Below, in pieces: positions 1 through 12,500 of a stretch of DNA of 64,000 nt (within the stretch, counting starts at the first letter, position 1; each line of letters opens with the position of its first letter). The stretch lies in assembly GCF_007830265.1 (NCBI RefSeq), contig NZ_VLKE01000001.1, forward strand, positions 186,001 to 250,000. Reading direction: 5' to 3'. The notes beneath the pieces are model-generated. The model made no database searches, was not told where the DNA came from, and saw only the letters and a program-made list of their open reading frames with translations. The DNA is from Micromonospora olivasterospora. GTDB taxonomy: Bacteria > Actinomycetota > Actinomycetes > Mycobacteriales > Micromonosporaceae. Made by a program: the position numbers and the translations under genes.

Positions 1-2
1 CG

Positions 3-1645
3 AAGTTCGAAGCGATCTTTCCGCATCTGGATGAGCGGCAGCGTCGCCTGCTGATGGGCGCTGAGGCGCGGGCGTTGGGGCACGGCGGGATCCGGGCGGT
101 GGCCCGGGCTGCCGGGGTCGCCGAGAACACGGTCTCTCGCGGCGTGTCCGACTTGGACGCAGGCGATCCCCCTTTGGGTAGGGCACGCCGCCTGGGCGGA
201 GGCCGCAGAAGCCTGTCCGAGACGGATCCGGGGTTGCGCCCGGCGTTGCTGGCTCTGGTCGAGCCGGACGAGCGGGGCGATCCGATGTCGCCTCTGCGAT
301 GGACGACCAAGTCGACCCGCACCCTCGCCGCGGAGTTGACCCGTCAGGGCCACCCGGTGGGCGCCGACACCGTGGCCGACCTGCTGCGGTCCGACGGGTT
401 CAGCCTGCAGGCCAACGCCAAGACCATCGAGGGTAAGCAGCATCCGGACCGCGACGCGCAGTTCCGCTACATCAACGACCAGGTCAGAGACCATCAGGAC
501 ACCGGTGACCCGGTCGTCAGCGTGGACACCAAGAAGAAGGAACTGGTCGGCCCGTTCGCCAACGCCGGCCGCCAGTGGCGGCCGGCCGGTGAACCGGTCG
601 CTACCCGCACTCACGACTTCCCCGACAGCGAGCTGGGCAAGGCGGTGCCTTACGGCATCTACGACCTGGCCGCCAACACCGGCTGGGTCAACGTCGGCAC
701 CGACCACGACACCGCCGCGTTCGCCGTGGAGTCGATCCGCCGTTGGTGGAACAGCATCGGCTCCAGCGACTATCCGCACGCCAGGCGGCTGCTGATCACC
801 GCGGACGCGGGTGGCTCCAACGGCTACCGCACCCGCGCCTGGAAAGCGGAACTGGCCGCCCTCGCCGTGCAGACAGGGCTGGACATCACCGTGTGCCACT
901 TCCCACCCGGCACCTCAAAGTGGAACAAGGTCGAACACCGGCTGTTCTCCCACATCACCATGAACTGGCGGGGCCGGCCGCTGACCAGCCATGACGTGAT
1001 CGTGCAGAGCATCGCCGCCACCACGACCCGCACCGGCCTACGCGTACACGCCGCCCTCGACACCAACACCTACGACACCGGCGTACGCCTCAGCGACCGA
1101 CAACACGACGCGCTACCGCTGAGCCGCCACGACTGGCACGGTGAGTGGAACTACACCCTGCACCCCGAGGAATACGAACAGGTCAACAACGCCCCCGACC
1201 CGTTCGACCAGCCCAGCCCCGACCTGGCCTGGCTAGCGCATCCGGCCCTGACCGGACTACCCCCCGACGAGTGGGACGCACTGATCACCACCCTGATGAC
1301 ACTGCACGACCAGCAGCGGGAAACACGCCTGAACAAGCGACGCGGTCACCGTCCCCGACTGACCGCGCCCGGCACCGGCCGCCGCCCGTCCTCACCCTCG
1401 CCGACCGGCTCATCGCCGCCATCCTGCACCACCGACTCGCCCTGTCCCAGGTCGCCGTCGCCGCCCTGTTCAGCGTCCGACCCGAAACAATCAACAGGCG
1501 GATACGCGAGACCCGGCAACTCCTGCAACAGGCGGGACACAGCATCCAACCCGGCCCACAGCGACTCGCCACCCTAAACGACCTCTACACCCTCGCCACC
1601 ACAGAAGGCATCACCACCCCGCCAGAGCCCAAAGCCGCGTCTTGA
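3..1645 (+). pseudogene. ISAzo13-family transposase, 5' cut by window edge, C-terminus frameshifted
   Basis: The reading frame is open from base 3 (KFEAIFPHLDERQRRLL...), so the start lies outside the window. The N-terminal 'LMGAEARALGHGGI' and HTH region, 'VSVDTKKKELVG', 'DAGGSNGYR' and 'PPGTSKWNKVEHRLFS' are characteristic of the DDE-type ISAzo13 transposase. The frame runs to a stop at 1577, but from about 1380 the conserved C-terminus (VLTLADRLIAAILHHRL...RRIRETRQLL) is found in the +1 alternative frame, ending at 1645. A one-base deletion near 1378-1385 therefore broke the gene. It is the first of several dead IS copies at this end of the window. Confidence 0.88.
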
Positions 1646-1822
1646 TGATCTGCAGCCCCTAACTGAACGGCGTTGGTACTAGCCGGTCAGTGCGGACAGG
1701 TGGATGCGCCCCCGGGTCGCTCATCCTGAGGGATTGCAAGTGGGGGGGGTAACGGCGGCACTTTCCCCACTCGCCGGTTGCTACGCGAGAGCCCAGGAGG
1801 ATTAAGACATAAAGGCATTAAA

Positions 1823-2113
1823 ATGCCCAGCCGCCTCGTCGGCTGGGCCCGCGACACCCTCCGCACCACCATCGAGATCGTGCGCAAACCCGCCGATCTG
1901 CGCGGGTTCGTCGTGCACCCCCGCCGCTGGGTGGTGGAGAGGACTCTCGCCTGGCTGACCGCCCACCGCAGGCTGGCCCGCGATTACGAAACCCACCCCA
2001 CCACGTCGGAAGCCATGATCCGCTGGGCCGCCATCAGCGGCATGCTCCACCGCCTCACCCCAGGTGGACCTGCCACCCGCCAACAACGCCGCACTTTCAA
2101 CACACCCGACTGA
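1823..2113 (+). pseudogene. IS5-family transposase C-terminal fragment
   Basis: Encodes the conserved end of an IS5-type DDE transposase ('FVVHPRRWVVERTLAWL', 'RRLARDYE'). The catalytic core is absent, so it is a 3' remnant. It is preceded by a short non-coding stretch (1646-1822) that probably contains the right end of the upstream ISAzo13 copy. Confidence 0.8.
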
Positions 2114-2119
2114 CCCACA

Positions 2120-2336
2120 TGTGAAACGCCTTCTGAGGCCGATCTGGGCGCCGGTGATCACGAGCTGCACCCCGGCCAGGCCGCGGGCTTTGAGGCTGCG
2201 GAGGAACGCGGTCCAGAAGACGCCGTCCTCGCTGTCACCGACGGCGAAGCCGAGGACTTCCCGCCAACCAACGGCGCGAACGCCGATGGCCACGACGATC
2301 GCCTGGGACACCCCCCTGCGGTCAACGCGGCTCTTC
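2120..2336 (-). pseudogene. IS256 (mutator-type) transposase internal fragment
   Basis: On the minus strand the stretch translates to 'VSQAIVVAIGVRAVGWREVLGF', 'DSEDGVFWTAFLRSLKARGLAGVQLVI' and a degenerate 'GLRR'. This is the central catalytic part of mutator-family IS256 transposases. Neither end of the gene is present and the surrounding frame is non-homologous, so it is a short relic. Confidence 0.75.
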
Positions 2337-2447
2337 GAAGTTGAGCGGGGTGCGTGGCTGGAGCCGGCCCGGGTGTGAGGGGCTCGCAGCTCGTCGGTGA
2401 TCATCTGAGTGTCTATTTCGGATGGTCACAAGTGAAGAGCTGCGAGC

Positions 2448-2711
2448 ATGGTCAACGATACGACCCGGCTGCTGGGCCTGGACGGCCTGGTCGCTGAGCG
2501 GGTTGAGCTGGACGCCGCGGGTGTCCCGGTGATGGACCTGTCTACTGGTTGTGAGCAGGCACGATGCTGCCCGCAGTGCGGGCAGCGCGCGGCGCGGATG
2601 AAGCAGTGGACGATGACCCGGCCGCGGGACCTGCCGGTCGGCGGCCGGCCGGGTGAAGTTGCGCTGGCGGAAACGTCGCTGGTACTGCCCGACACCGGGC
2701 TGTCCGCGTAA
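2448..2711 (+). pseudogene. ISL3-family transposase N-terminal fragment
   Basis: Starts 'MVNDTTRLLGLDGLVAERVEL' and has the zinc-binding 'CCPQCG' and 'RPRDLPVGG' typical of the ISL3 N-terminal domain. The protein stops after about 87 residues with no DDE domain, so only the 5' end remains. A different ISL3 fragment occurs at 30008 and an intact ISL3 at 62259. Confidence 0.75.
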
Positions 2712-2794
2712 GAGGCCGCGCAAGTAGGTCAGTGTGCGCCGGGCGGGTACGAGGCGGGCACAGGAAACGGTGATCATGAAGGTTCCTACACCCA

Positions 2795-3123
2795 GTGACC
2801 ATCGGAACGCCTGTGCCCGCCATCCCATTATGGCTGAGCGACCAGTTCGCCGCGCTGTTGCCCGTACGACCTGCCGTCGATCCGGCCCACCCGCTGGGCT
2901 GTCACCGGCCGCGTATCGCTGACCGGATCGTGTTCGACAAGCTCCTTCAAGTCCTGCGGTTCGGCTGCTCCTACGAAGGCATCGCCGATACCACCTGCTC
3001 GGCCACCACGATCCGCAACCGCCGCGACGAATGGATCCGCCTCGGCGTGTTCGCCCAGCTCAAGAAGGTCGTCCTGGACGTCTACGACCGCATCGTCGGA
3101 CTGCTGCTCGACGACCTCGCGAT
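2795..3123 (+). pseudogene. IS5-family transposase N-terminal (DUF4096-type) fragment
   Basis: 'IPLWLSDQFAALLPVRP', 'IADRIVFDKLLQVLRFGCSYEGIAD', 'CSATTIRNRRDEWIRLGVF' and 'LDVYDRIVGLLLDDLAI' match the N-terminal domain of IS5-type transposases. GTG at 2795 fits as the start. Homology ends near 3123 and the rest of the frame (to 3199) is unrelated, so the element is truncated. 3200-3569 holds no gene I can recognise; it is the upstream region of the giant gene. Confidence 0.75.
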
Positions 3124-3550
3124 CATCACCGTACGTAGCCTCATCCGGCAAGCCTGGACTCTCTACCGATGGGACACCCGACCCATCCGCCGACCATGAC
3201 ACCCACCTGTCTGCGCGGCCTCTTATCTGGCATGGGCCTGTTCAACGACCCGGGTCGGGGGTCAGGCCCCGTCCGGACCCGGCGCGGGGTCTGGATGTGT
3301 GGTGACCCACGCGTGGGCGGGATGGCTCACGTCACCGATGTCGACTACCGTCACTTTACGATGATGGTGGGTAGCTATCGGTGGTCAACACCGTCGGTGG
3401 AGGGCGTCGGTCGGATCGCGGGGCGAGGAGTTGGGGTCTTGGCCGCCGGGTGGGCGACGTGCCGAGGTCACCACCGAGGAGATGGTCGGGGCTGGGGTGG
3501 GCGGTCCGCTCGGCTGGCTGTTCCGCACTGGGTGTCCTTGGTTCGGGGGC

Positions 3551-3560
3551 GGGGAAGGAG
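3551..3560 (+). promoter_or_regulatory. Ribosome-binding site fixing the start of the first giant gene
   Basis: GGGGAAGGAG ends 9 bases before ATG 3570. The second giant gene has the same GGAAGGAG block ahead of its TTG start and the two proteins align from these positions. The longer open frame from 3381 is therefore not the true N-terminus. Confidence 0.75.
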
Positions 3561-3569
3561 CGTGCGCTG

Positions 3570-6500
3570 ATGGCTGCCGCCGCTTTTTCGACTGTTGAGC
3601 TCAGTGAGAGCTCGATGCGGGCTTTGGAAGCGTTCACCGGGGTGCCGGTGTCCCGGGCGAAGTTGCCGTTGTTGTGGGATGACATCGGCACGCTGGAGAT
3701 GCTGGCGGGTCGGGTGCGTACGGTGCTGGGTCCGTTGCTGGAGCAGACGGTCAGGGCGGTCCGGCAGGCGGGGGAGGGTGAGGCCTTCGACCGGTTCGTG
3801 GCGCAGACCGTTCCGTTCGTGGGGAAGATGGCCGAGACGGCCGATCTGATGCTCGCCGTGATGGAGGCGGAGAAGAAGTTCTTCCTGGAGACGGAGGCCG
3901 GCAAGCGTACGACGGTGGCGATGTTCTCCTTCATGCAGGCCGAGTTCGCCGCCGCCGCCGCGATGTGGTTCTGGAATCCCGTGGGGGCGGCGGCGCACCT
4001 GGCGGAGGCGCGGACGATCATTCAGGTGGTCCTGCGGTCGGCGTTGGTGCGGTCGGCGGCGAGTAGCACGGCGATGCAGATGTTGTTCATGCCGGGTTCC
4101 GCGTTGCTGGCCGAGGTGTCGATGATGACCGATGGTTTGCAGTCGGGGGTGAACTGGTCGGCGGTCGGTAAGCAGGCGGCGTACGCGGGGGCGGTGGCGT
4201 TCCTGAGCACGGTGGGCGGGCCGGCGTTGGGCAAGGCCGCTGGCGCGGTCGCCGCCGCGGTCGGCAAACTCGGCCTGTCGGACAGCACCAAGATGCTGTT
4301 GACCGATCTGTTGACGCGGCCGGTGTTGGAGGCCGGCACGGAGGGGATCCTCGGTTGGTTTGCCACCGCGATGGTCGACCGGAAGCTCGAGTTCGACCCC
4401 GATAATTTTGCTGCGGACACAATTTCCGGGGCGATTTCGGGGGGAGGGGGATCGGCCGCGAGCGGGCTCGGGCTCGTCTTGAATCGCGCCGTGAACCTGC
4501 CCCGGGTGCGGGTGCCTCGCCCCGACTTCACGTGGGATGGTAGGCCGGTCATGCCGGTGGGGCCGACACCGGTTGGCGGGGACACATTCACGGGGTACCT
4601 GGCTGGGGCCGATGATCCGAAGGCTGCGGGTACCGGCGCGCAGGCCCCGCCACCGCCCGCGCCGCCGCCGCTGCCGGCATCGAACATGCTCACGCCGAAG
4701 CTGGACCTGCCCGTGCCGCACCTGGACCCGTCGGTGCCGTCGTGGTCGGTGCCGAGCCTGTCGGTGCCGGCTGCGCCGGCGCCGCAGTGGGTCGCGGCAG
4801 CGGGTGGGCCGGTGGTCGAGCGGTGGCGACAGTTCCAGCAGGATCTGGTGGATCGTTACGGTGGGTTGCTGGCCGGGGTGGCTCGGGCGGGCGAGAGCAT
4901 GGCCGCGCTCGTTATGCCGATCGAGCGGGTTTTCGCCGGGTGGGTCGACGCCCGGCGGGGTGATCGGGTTGTTGCGGGTTTCCTGTCTGCGGTCGGTCTG
5001 CCCGCTGCCGCGCTGACCGAGGGATTTTTGACGGGTGTTCGGCAGCGGGCGGTGGCCGGGATGGCCGAGGCGTTGGCGTCCGCGGGTGGGCAGTTCCCGG
5101 CCGGGGTGCGGGCGCAGCAGGTGGTCGCCGGGCTGCCGGCGGAGTTCGACCGGCAGGCGCTTCGCTCGATCGCGCACCTGGCCGTCCAACACCACATCGA
5201 CCAGTACCTCGCCGCCGGCCTACCCACAGGCGCGGGCACGCCGACAGGCACGGGCACGCCGACAGGCCCCGGCACGTCGTCGGGCCCCGGCACGTCGTCG
5301 GCCGCTGGCACACCGGGAGGCGCTGGCACGTCGTCGGGCGCGGGCGTGCCGGCAGGTGCCGGGGCGGGGGTGCCGTCCGCCGCCGCGGTCGAGGTGGTCG
5401 AGAGGGAAACGCGGAACTGGGTGGACCGCAGCCTCGATGCGATCCTCGGCACCTCCGCGCTGCCCGCAGTGCTGCCCGCAGTGCTGCCGGCCGTGCTGCC
5501 CGCTGTGGTGGCCGGTCCCGACGCCGCGCAGGTCAGTGCCGTGGCGAACGTGGTCCGGCAGGTGGTCACCGACCTGCCCGCCCGTTTCTCGGCTGCGACC
5601 ATTGCCGACATCACCGCACCGCACGCCATCCCGTTCCCGGCGGACGCCCCGGCAAGCTGGCGTACCGGCGCGCCGGCAGTGTCGGTGACTGTCGAGCAGC
5701 ACACCGCAGCCGCGGCCAGCCTGGCAGAAAAGCAGTTCACCGCCCTGGCCCACCGCTACGGTGTCGACCCGGCCGGTCACGACACCCTCGCCGAACTGTT
5801 CCGAGGGGACTGGGTGGATGGATACCATCAGGTGCTCACGCAGGCCGGCGGCAGCACGCCCAGCATGCCGGGCACTCCGGACACGGCCAGCGCCCGCAGT
5901 AGGGAGCCGGGCGGCGCTGCCTTCCGCGTTGACGCCACGCCGATCTACGCCAGCGACACGACCCCGGTCAGTGACGTGTCCGTGGCAAGCGATGCGGTGT
6001 TCAGCCCCGATCTCGGCTCCAGAGACACGGATTCGACCGGTTTCAGGGACACGGGTTCGATCGGTGACGTGTCGGTGCGCGACGAACCGGTCAGCGTCGA
6101 CTCTGCCGGTCTCGGCGAGCCGGCCGTCGCGGCTACCGGGTCGGCCGCGCAACGAATCCACGACCTCGCCAGCGGCGGCCACGGCCGTGCCAGCGACGCT
6201 CAGCTGCGCCGCCTCGCCGCGGACATCGGTATCCAGACGGCGTCGCCGGACGGGATCCTGCCCCGACTGTTCGAGGTGTCCAGGGACATCGTCATGGCGG
6301 ACACGTTCAGCGGGGTGTACTTCGCAGACCCGGCGGCGGCGGATCCGGACGCGGCGGCGGATCGCACGGCGGCGCAGGCGCTGCCGTGGGTGCGGGGATG
6401 GTTCACCATCGCCGGGCACCGGAACCTGGCCGAGCGGCTGGCCGACGATCCCGTGCGTCAGGCCTTGTTCCTCCGGATGCTCACCGCCTCGCCCGCCTGG

Positions 6501-9500
6501 CGACACGCCGTCGCGCAGGCGCGGCAGCGCGGCGGCGACGCACCCGACATCTTGCTGGTCTGGTGCGACGCGGCATGGCAGGCACCGGGACAGGCCACCT
6601 CCTTCGGTGAATGGCTGCGCACCCGGCTGCGCGCCCGGCGGCTGATGTCGTCCACGCACGAGGTCGACCAGATGCCCGGCGAGTTGCGGCCACACGTGGA
6701 CGAGCCGGTACGGTCGGTGTTGTTCTCGGACGCCTCGGTGGAGTTGTTCGGACCGGATCTCGTGGAGGCGGTACGGACCGCGGACATCATCGACAACGGT
6801 CAGGAACCCGGCGTCCGCTGGCCGGACCAGGAGGACTTCGCCGCCGCTGGCGGCCGGCACCGGTGGGCCGGCAACACCTCACACGGCCAGTCGCCCGATC
6901 CAGCGCAAGACGGCCACCCGTCTGCTCCTGGCCCGGCGTCCGCGGCCCAGTGGATGTGGGGCCCGTCGCGGGATCCAAAGGCGGAATTGCCGGTGCCGGG
7001 CCCCGCCCTCGGACCGGACCACCCGCAGGGTGAGGACCTGTCCTGGCTGGACGACTGGGATACGCTGCCGATGCCCGGGCTGGCACCTGCCCCGCCGGCA
7101 GGCACGGGGCTGTCCGGGCTGCCCTGGCTGCCCTGGCCGCTGGACGACCCGGACGCCCCCACCGCGTCGTCCTGGCCGGCGGGGCCGGCCGCACCGGCCT
7201 GGCCGATGGAGGAGGGACCGGCGGGGTGGACGGAACCGGGGTGGCCGGTTTCCGGCAGTGATGTGACCGCCCACGGTGCTGGGATGTCCACCGACCCCGG
7301 CCAGCCGCGCAATCAGGCCGGCGACGGCGGGGATCTCGGCGACTGGGCCACCTGGCAGGGGCCGGACATGGACTGGCAACCATCCCTCGCGCACTCCCCG
7401 GCGGTGACCCGCACCGACGCCGGCACTGTCCACGCCGGCGACACCCCCCATCACCCGGCCGACGAGCCACCCACCACGCCCGCCCCGCTGCACCCCGACC
7501 AACCCCAACCCCAACCCACTGCGGACAGCCGGCGGGTGCGCAACCGGAATGATGCCCGGACGCTGTTCGACCAGCACGCCGACCACATCGCCACCACAAC
7601 ACAGCAGCGTGAACAGCTGCGGCAGTTGTGGAACGCCCTGATCGACCATATGGGCGACGACGGGACCATCACCGCCAGCGAGCCAGACCTCGCCGAGGCG
7701 ACATCCACATCGCAGCCGACGGTGCATCGCCGGATCGTGGCATTACGCGACAGTGGTCTGCTGCAGCTGGTCCAGGAAGCACACGGTCGCGTGGCGGCGC
7801 GGTACAGGGTGAGCGATCCGGGTCCTCCCCGGCAAGCACCGGTGCCGGCCCTTCCCGCGGGCAGCCAGTGGGTGCGCAACCGGAATGATGCCCAGACGCT
7901 GTTCGACCAGCACGCCGACCACATAGCCACCACAACACAGCAGCGGGTGGATCAGCTGCTGAAGTTGTGGAACGCCCTGATCAACCATATGGGCGCCGAC
8001 GGGACCATCACCGCCAGCGAGTCAGACCTCGCCGCAGCGACATCCACATCGCAGTCGACGGTGCATTCCCGGATCGGGGTACTGCGCGACAGTGGTCTGC
8101 TGCAGCTGGTCCAGGAAGCACGCCGTGGTGTGGCGGCGCGGTACGGGGTGAGCGATCCGGGTCAGCCCCGGCAAGCACCGTTGCCGGACCTTCCCGAGGG
8201 CAGCCAGTGGGTACGCAACCGGAATGATGCCCAGACGCTGTTCGACCAGCACGCCGACCACATAGCCACCACAACACAGCAGCGGGAACCGCTGCGGCAG
8301 TTGTGGAACGCCCTGATCAACCATATGGGCGCCGACGGGACCATCACCGCCAGCGAGCGAGACCTCGCCGCAGCGACATCCACATTGCGGCAGACGGTGC
8401 ATTACCGGATCGGGGCATTACGCGACAGTGGTCTGCTGCAGCTGGTCCAGGAAGCACACGGTCGCGTGGCGGCGCGGTACAGGGTGAGCGATCCGGGTCC
8501 TCCCCGGCAAGCACCGTTGCCGGACCTTCCCGAGGGCAGCCAGTGGGTACGCAACCGGAATGATGCCCGGACGCTGTTCGACCAGCACGCCGACCACATC
8601 GCCACCACAACACAGCAGCGGGAACAGCTGCCGCAGTTGTGGAACGCCCTGATCAACCATATGGGCGACGACGGGATCATCACCGCCAGCGTGCCAGCCC
8701 TCGCCGAGGCGACATCCACATCGCACTCGACGGTGCATTCCCGGATTGGGGTATTACGCGACCGTGGTCTGCTGCAGCTGGTCCGGGACGGCCACGGTGG
8801 CGTGGCGGCGCGGTACGGGGTGAGCGATCCGGGTCCGTCCCGGCAAGCACCGTTGCCGGACCTTCCCGAGGGCAGCCAGTGGGTACGCAACCGGAATGAT
8901 GCCCGGACGCTGTTCGACCAGCACGCCGACCACATCGCCACCACAACACAGCAGCGGGTGGATCAGCTGCTGAAGTTGTGGAACGCCCTGATCAACCATA
9001 TGGACGACGACGGGACCATCACCGCCAGCCTGTCAGACCTCGCCGCAGCGACATTCACACCGCAGTCGACGGTGCATGACCGGATCGGGGTACTGCGCGG
9101 CCGTGGTCTGCTGCAGCTGGTCCAGGAAGCACACCGTGGCGTGGCGGCGCGGTACGGGGTGAGCGATCCGGGTCAGCCCCGGCAAGCACCGGTGCCGGGC
9201 CCTGCCCCCGGACCGGACCGCCCGCAGGGTAGTGAGGATCCGTACCGGCTGAACCACGGGGAAACGTCACCGATGCCCGGGCCGGCACCTGCCCCGCCGG
9301 CGGGCACGGGTCTGCCCGGGCTCTCAGGGCCGCCCGGGCCGCTGGACGCCCCGGACGCCCCCACCGCGTCGGCCTGGCCGGCGGGGCCGGCCGCGTCGGC
9401 CTGGCCGATGGAGGAGGGACCGGCGGGACCGGCGGGGCCGATTTCCGGCATTGATGTGACCGCCCACGGTGCTGCGATCTCCACCGACCCCGGCCAGCCG

Positions 9501-12500
9501 CGCATCGACGATCAGGCCGGCGACGGCGGGAACCCCGGCGACTGGGCCACCTGGCAGGAGGACCCAGCCCTCGATCCGTTTGATCCGCTCCATCCGGCGG
9601 CGTGGGGCGGCCCGCCCACGGCCGTGGGCACGGGACTCTACCCCGGGCCGCAACCGATGGATCCGACCCGGCCGCAAGCCCCGCCCGACCCGACACCGTG
9701 GTCGCCGCCCAGCGGCGACCAGCCCAGCCAGTTCCCAGGGACACAGTCGTTCCCGCCCGGACCGGGCATGCAGGAACCGGCACCTCAGTCACCGATGCCC
9801 GGGCCGGCACCTGCCCCGCCGGCGGACACGGGTCTGCCCGGGCTGCCCTGGCCGCTGGACGACCCGGACGCCCCCACCGCGTCGGCCTGGACGGCGGGGC
9901 CGGCCGCGCCGGCCTGGACGGCGGGGTGGACGGAACCGGGGTGGCCGGATCCCGACATTGATGTGACCACCCACGGTGCTGGGATGTCCACCGACCCCGG
10001 CCAGCCGAGCATCGATGATCAGGCCGGCGAGGGCAGCGGGAACCTCGGCGACTGGGCCACCTGGCAGGGGCCGGACATGGACTGGCAACCATCCCTCGCG
10101 CCCTCCCCGGCGGTGACCCGCACCGACGCCGGCACTGTCCACGCCTACGACACCCCCCATCACCCGGCCGACGAGCCACCCACCACCCCCGCCCCGCTGC
10201 ACCCCGACCAACCCCAACCCACTGCGGGCAGCCAGTGGGTGCGCAACCGGAATGATGCCCGGACGCTGTTCGACCAGCACGCCGACCACATCGCCACCAC
10301 AACACAGCAGCGGGAACAGCTGCCGCAGTTGTGGAACGCCCTGATCAACCATATGGGCGACGACGGGATCATCACCGTCACCGAGTCAGCCCTCGCCGCA
10401 GCGACATCCACATCGCAGCAGACGGTGCATAACCGGATCGTGGCATTACGCGACCGTGGTCTGCTGCAGCTGGTCCAGGAAGCACGCCCTGGTGTGGCGG
10501 CGCGGTACGGGGTGAGCGATCCGGGTCCTCCCCGGCAAGCACCGTTGCCGGACCTTTCCGCGGGCAGCCAGTGGGTACGCAACCGGAATGATGCCCGGAC
10601 GCTGTTCGACCAGCACGCCGACCACATCGCCACCACAACACAGCAGCGGGAACAGCTGCCGCAGTTGTGGAACGCCCTGATCAACCGTATGGCCGCCGAC
10701 GGGATCATCACCGCCAGCGTGCCAGCCCTCGCCGCGGCGACATCCACATCGCAGTCGACGGTGCATTCCCGGATCGGGGTACTGCGCGACCGTGGTCTGC
10801 TGCAGCTGGTCCGGGAAGGCCACGGTGGCGGGGCGGCGCGGTACAGGGTGACCGATCCGGGTCAGCCCCGGCAAGCACCGTTGCCGGCCCTTCCCGCGGG
10901 CAGCCAGTGGGTACGCAACCGGAATGATGCCCGGACGCTGTTCGACCAGCACGCCGACCACATCGCCACCACAACACAGCAGCGGGTGGATCAGCTGCTG
11001 AAGTTGTGGAACGCCCTGATCAACCATATGGACGACGACGGGACCATCACCGCCAGCGAGTCAGACCTCGCCGAGGCGACATCCACACCGCAGCAGACGG
11101 TGCATGACCGGATCGGGGTATTACGCGACCGTGGTCTGCTGCAGCTGGTCCAGGAAGCACACGGTCGCGGGGCGGCGCGGTACAGGGTGACCGATCCGGG
11201 TCAGCCCCGGCAAGCACCGTTGCCGGCCCTTCCCGCGGGCAGCCAGTGGGTACGCAACCGGAATGATGCCCGGACGCTGTTCGACCAGCACGCCGACCAC
11301 ATCGCCACCACAACACAGCAGCGGGAACAGCTGCCGAAGTTGTGGAACGCCCTGATCAACCATATGGCCGCCGACGGGACCATCACCGCCAGCGAGCCAG
11401 CCCTCGCCGCAGCGACATCCACATCGCAGACGACGGTGCATCGCCGGATCGTGGCATTACGCGACCGTGGTCTGCTGCAGCTGGTCCAGGAAACACACCG
11501 TGGCGTGGCGGCGCGGTACAGGGTGACCGATCCAGGTCAGCCCCGGCAAGCACCATTGCCGGGCCCTGCCCCCGGACCGGACCGCCCGCAGGGTAGTGAG
11601 GATCTGTCCCGGCTGAACCACGGGGATACGTCGCCGATGCCCCGGCCGGCACCTGCCCCGCCAGCGGACACGGGTCTGCCCGGGCTCTCAGGGCCGCCCG
11701 GGCCGCTGGACGCCCCGGACGCCCTCACGGCGTCGGCCTGGCCGGCGGGGCCGGCCGCGTCGGCCCGGCCGATGGAGGAGGGACCGGCGGGGCCGGCGGG
11801 GCCGGTTTCCGGCATTGATGTGACCGCCCACGGTGCTGGAATGTCCACCGACTTCGGCCAGCCGCGCATCGATGATCAGGCCGGCGACGGCGGGAACCCC
11901 GGCGACTGGGCCACCTGGCAGGAGGACCCAGCCCTCGATCTGTTTGATCCGCTCCATCCGGCGGCGTGGGGCGGCCCGCCCACGGCCGTGGGCACGGGAC
12001 TCTACCCCGGGCCGCAACCGATGGATCCGACCTGGCCGCAAGCCCCGCCCGACCCGACACCGTGGTCGCCGCCCAGCGGCGACCAGCCCAGCCAGTTCCC
12101 AGGGACCCAGGCGTTCCCGCCCGGACCGGGCATGCAGGAACCGGCACCTCAGTCGCCGATGCCCGGGCCGGCACCTGCCCCGCCGGCGGGCACGGGGCTG
12201 CCCGGGCTGCCCTGGCCGCTGGACGACCCGGACGCCCCCACCGCGTCGGCCTGGCCGGCGGGGCCGGCCGCACCGGCCTGGCCGATGGAGGAGGGACCGG
12301 CGGGGTGGACGGAACCGGGGTGGCCGGTTTCCGACATTGATGTGACCGCCCACGGTGCTGGGATGTCCACCGACCCCGGCCAGCCGCGCAATCAGGCCGG
12401 CGACGGCAGCGGGAACCTCGGCGACTGGGCCACCTGGCAGGGGCCGGACATGGACTGGCAACCATCCCTCGCGCCCTCCCCGGCGGTGACCCGCACCGAC

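Noticed and set aside
3381..3569. 63 extra N-terminal residues of the first giant frame
   Set aside because: There is no homology to the second giant, and the shared ribosome-binding site places the start at 3570.
3468..5195. 575-residue minus-strand open frame over the first giant gene
   Set aside because: It is antisense to the conserved WXG100-like domain and is Arg/His-rich shadow sequence typical of high-GC DNA.
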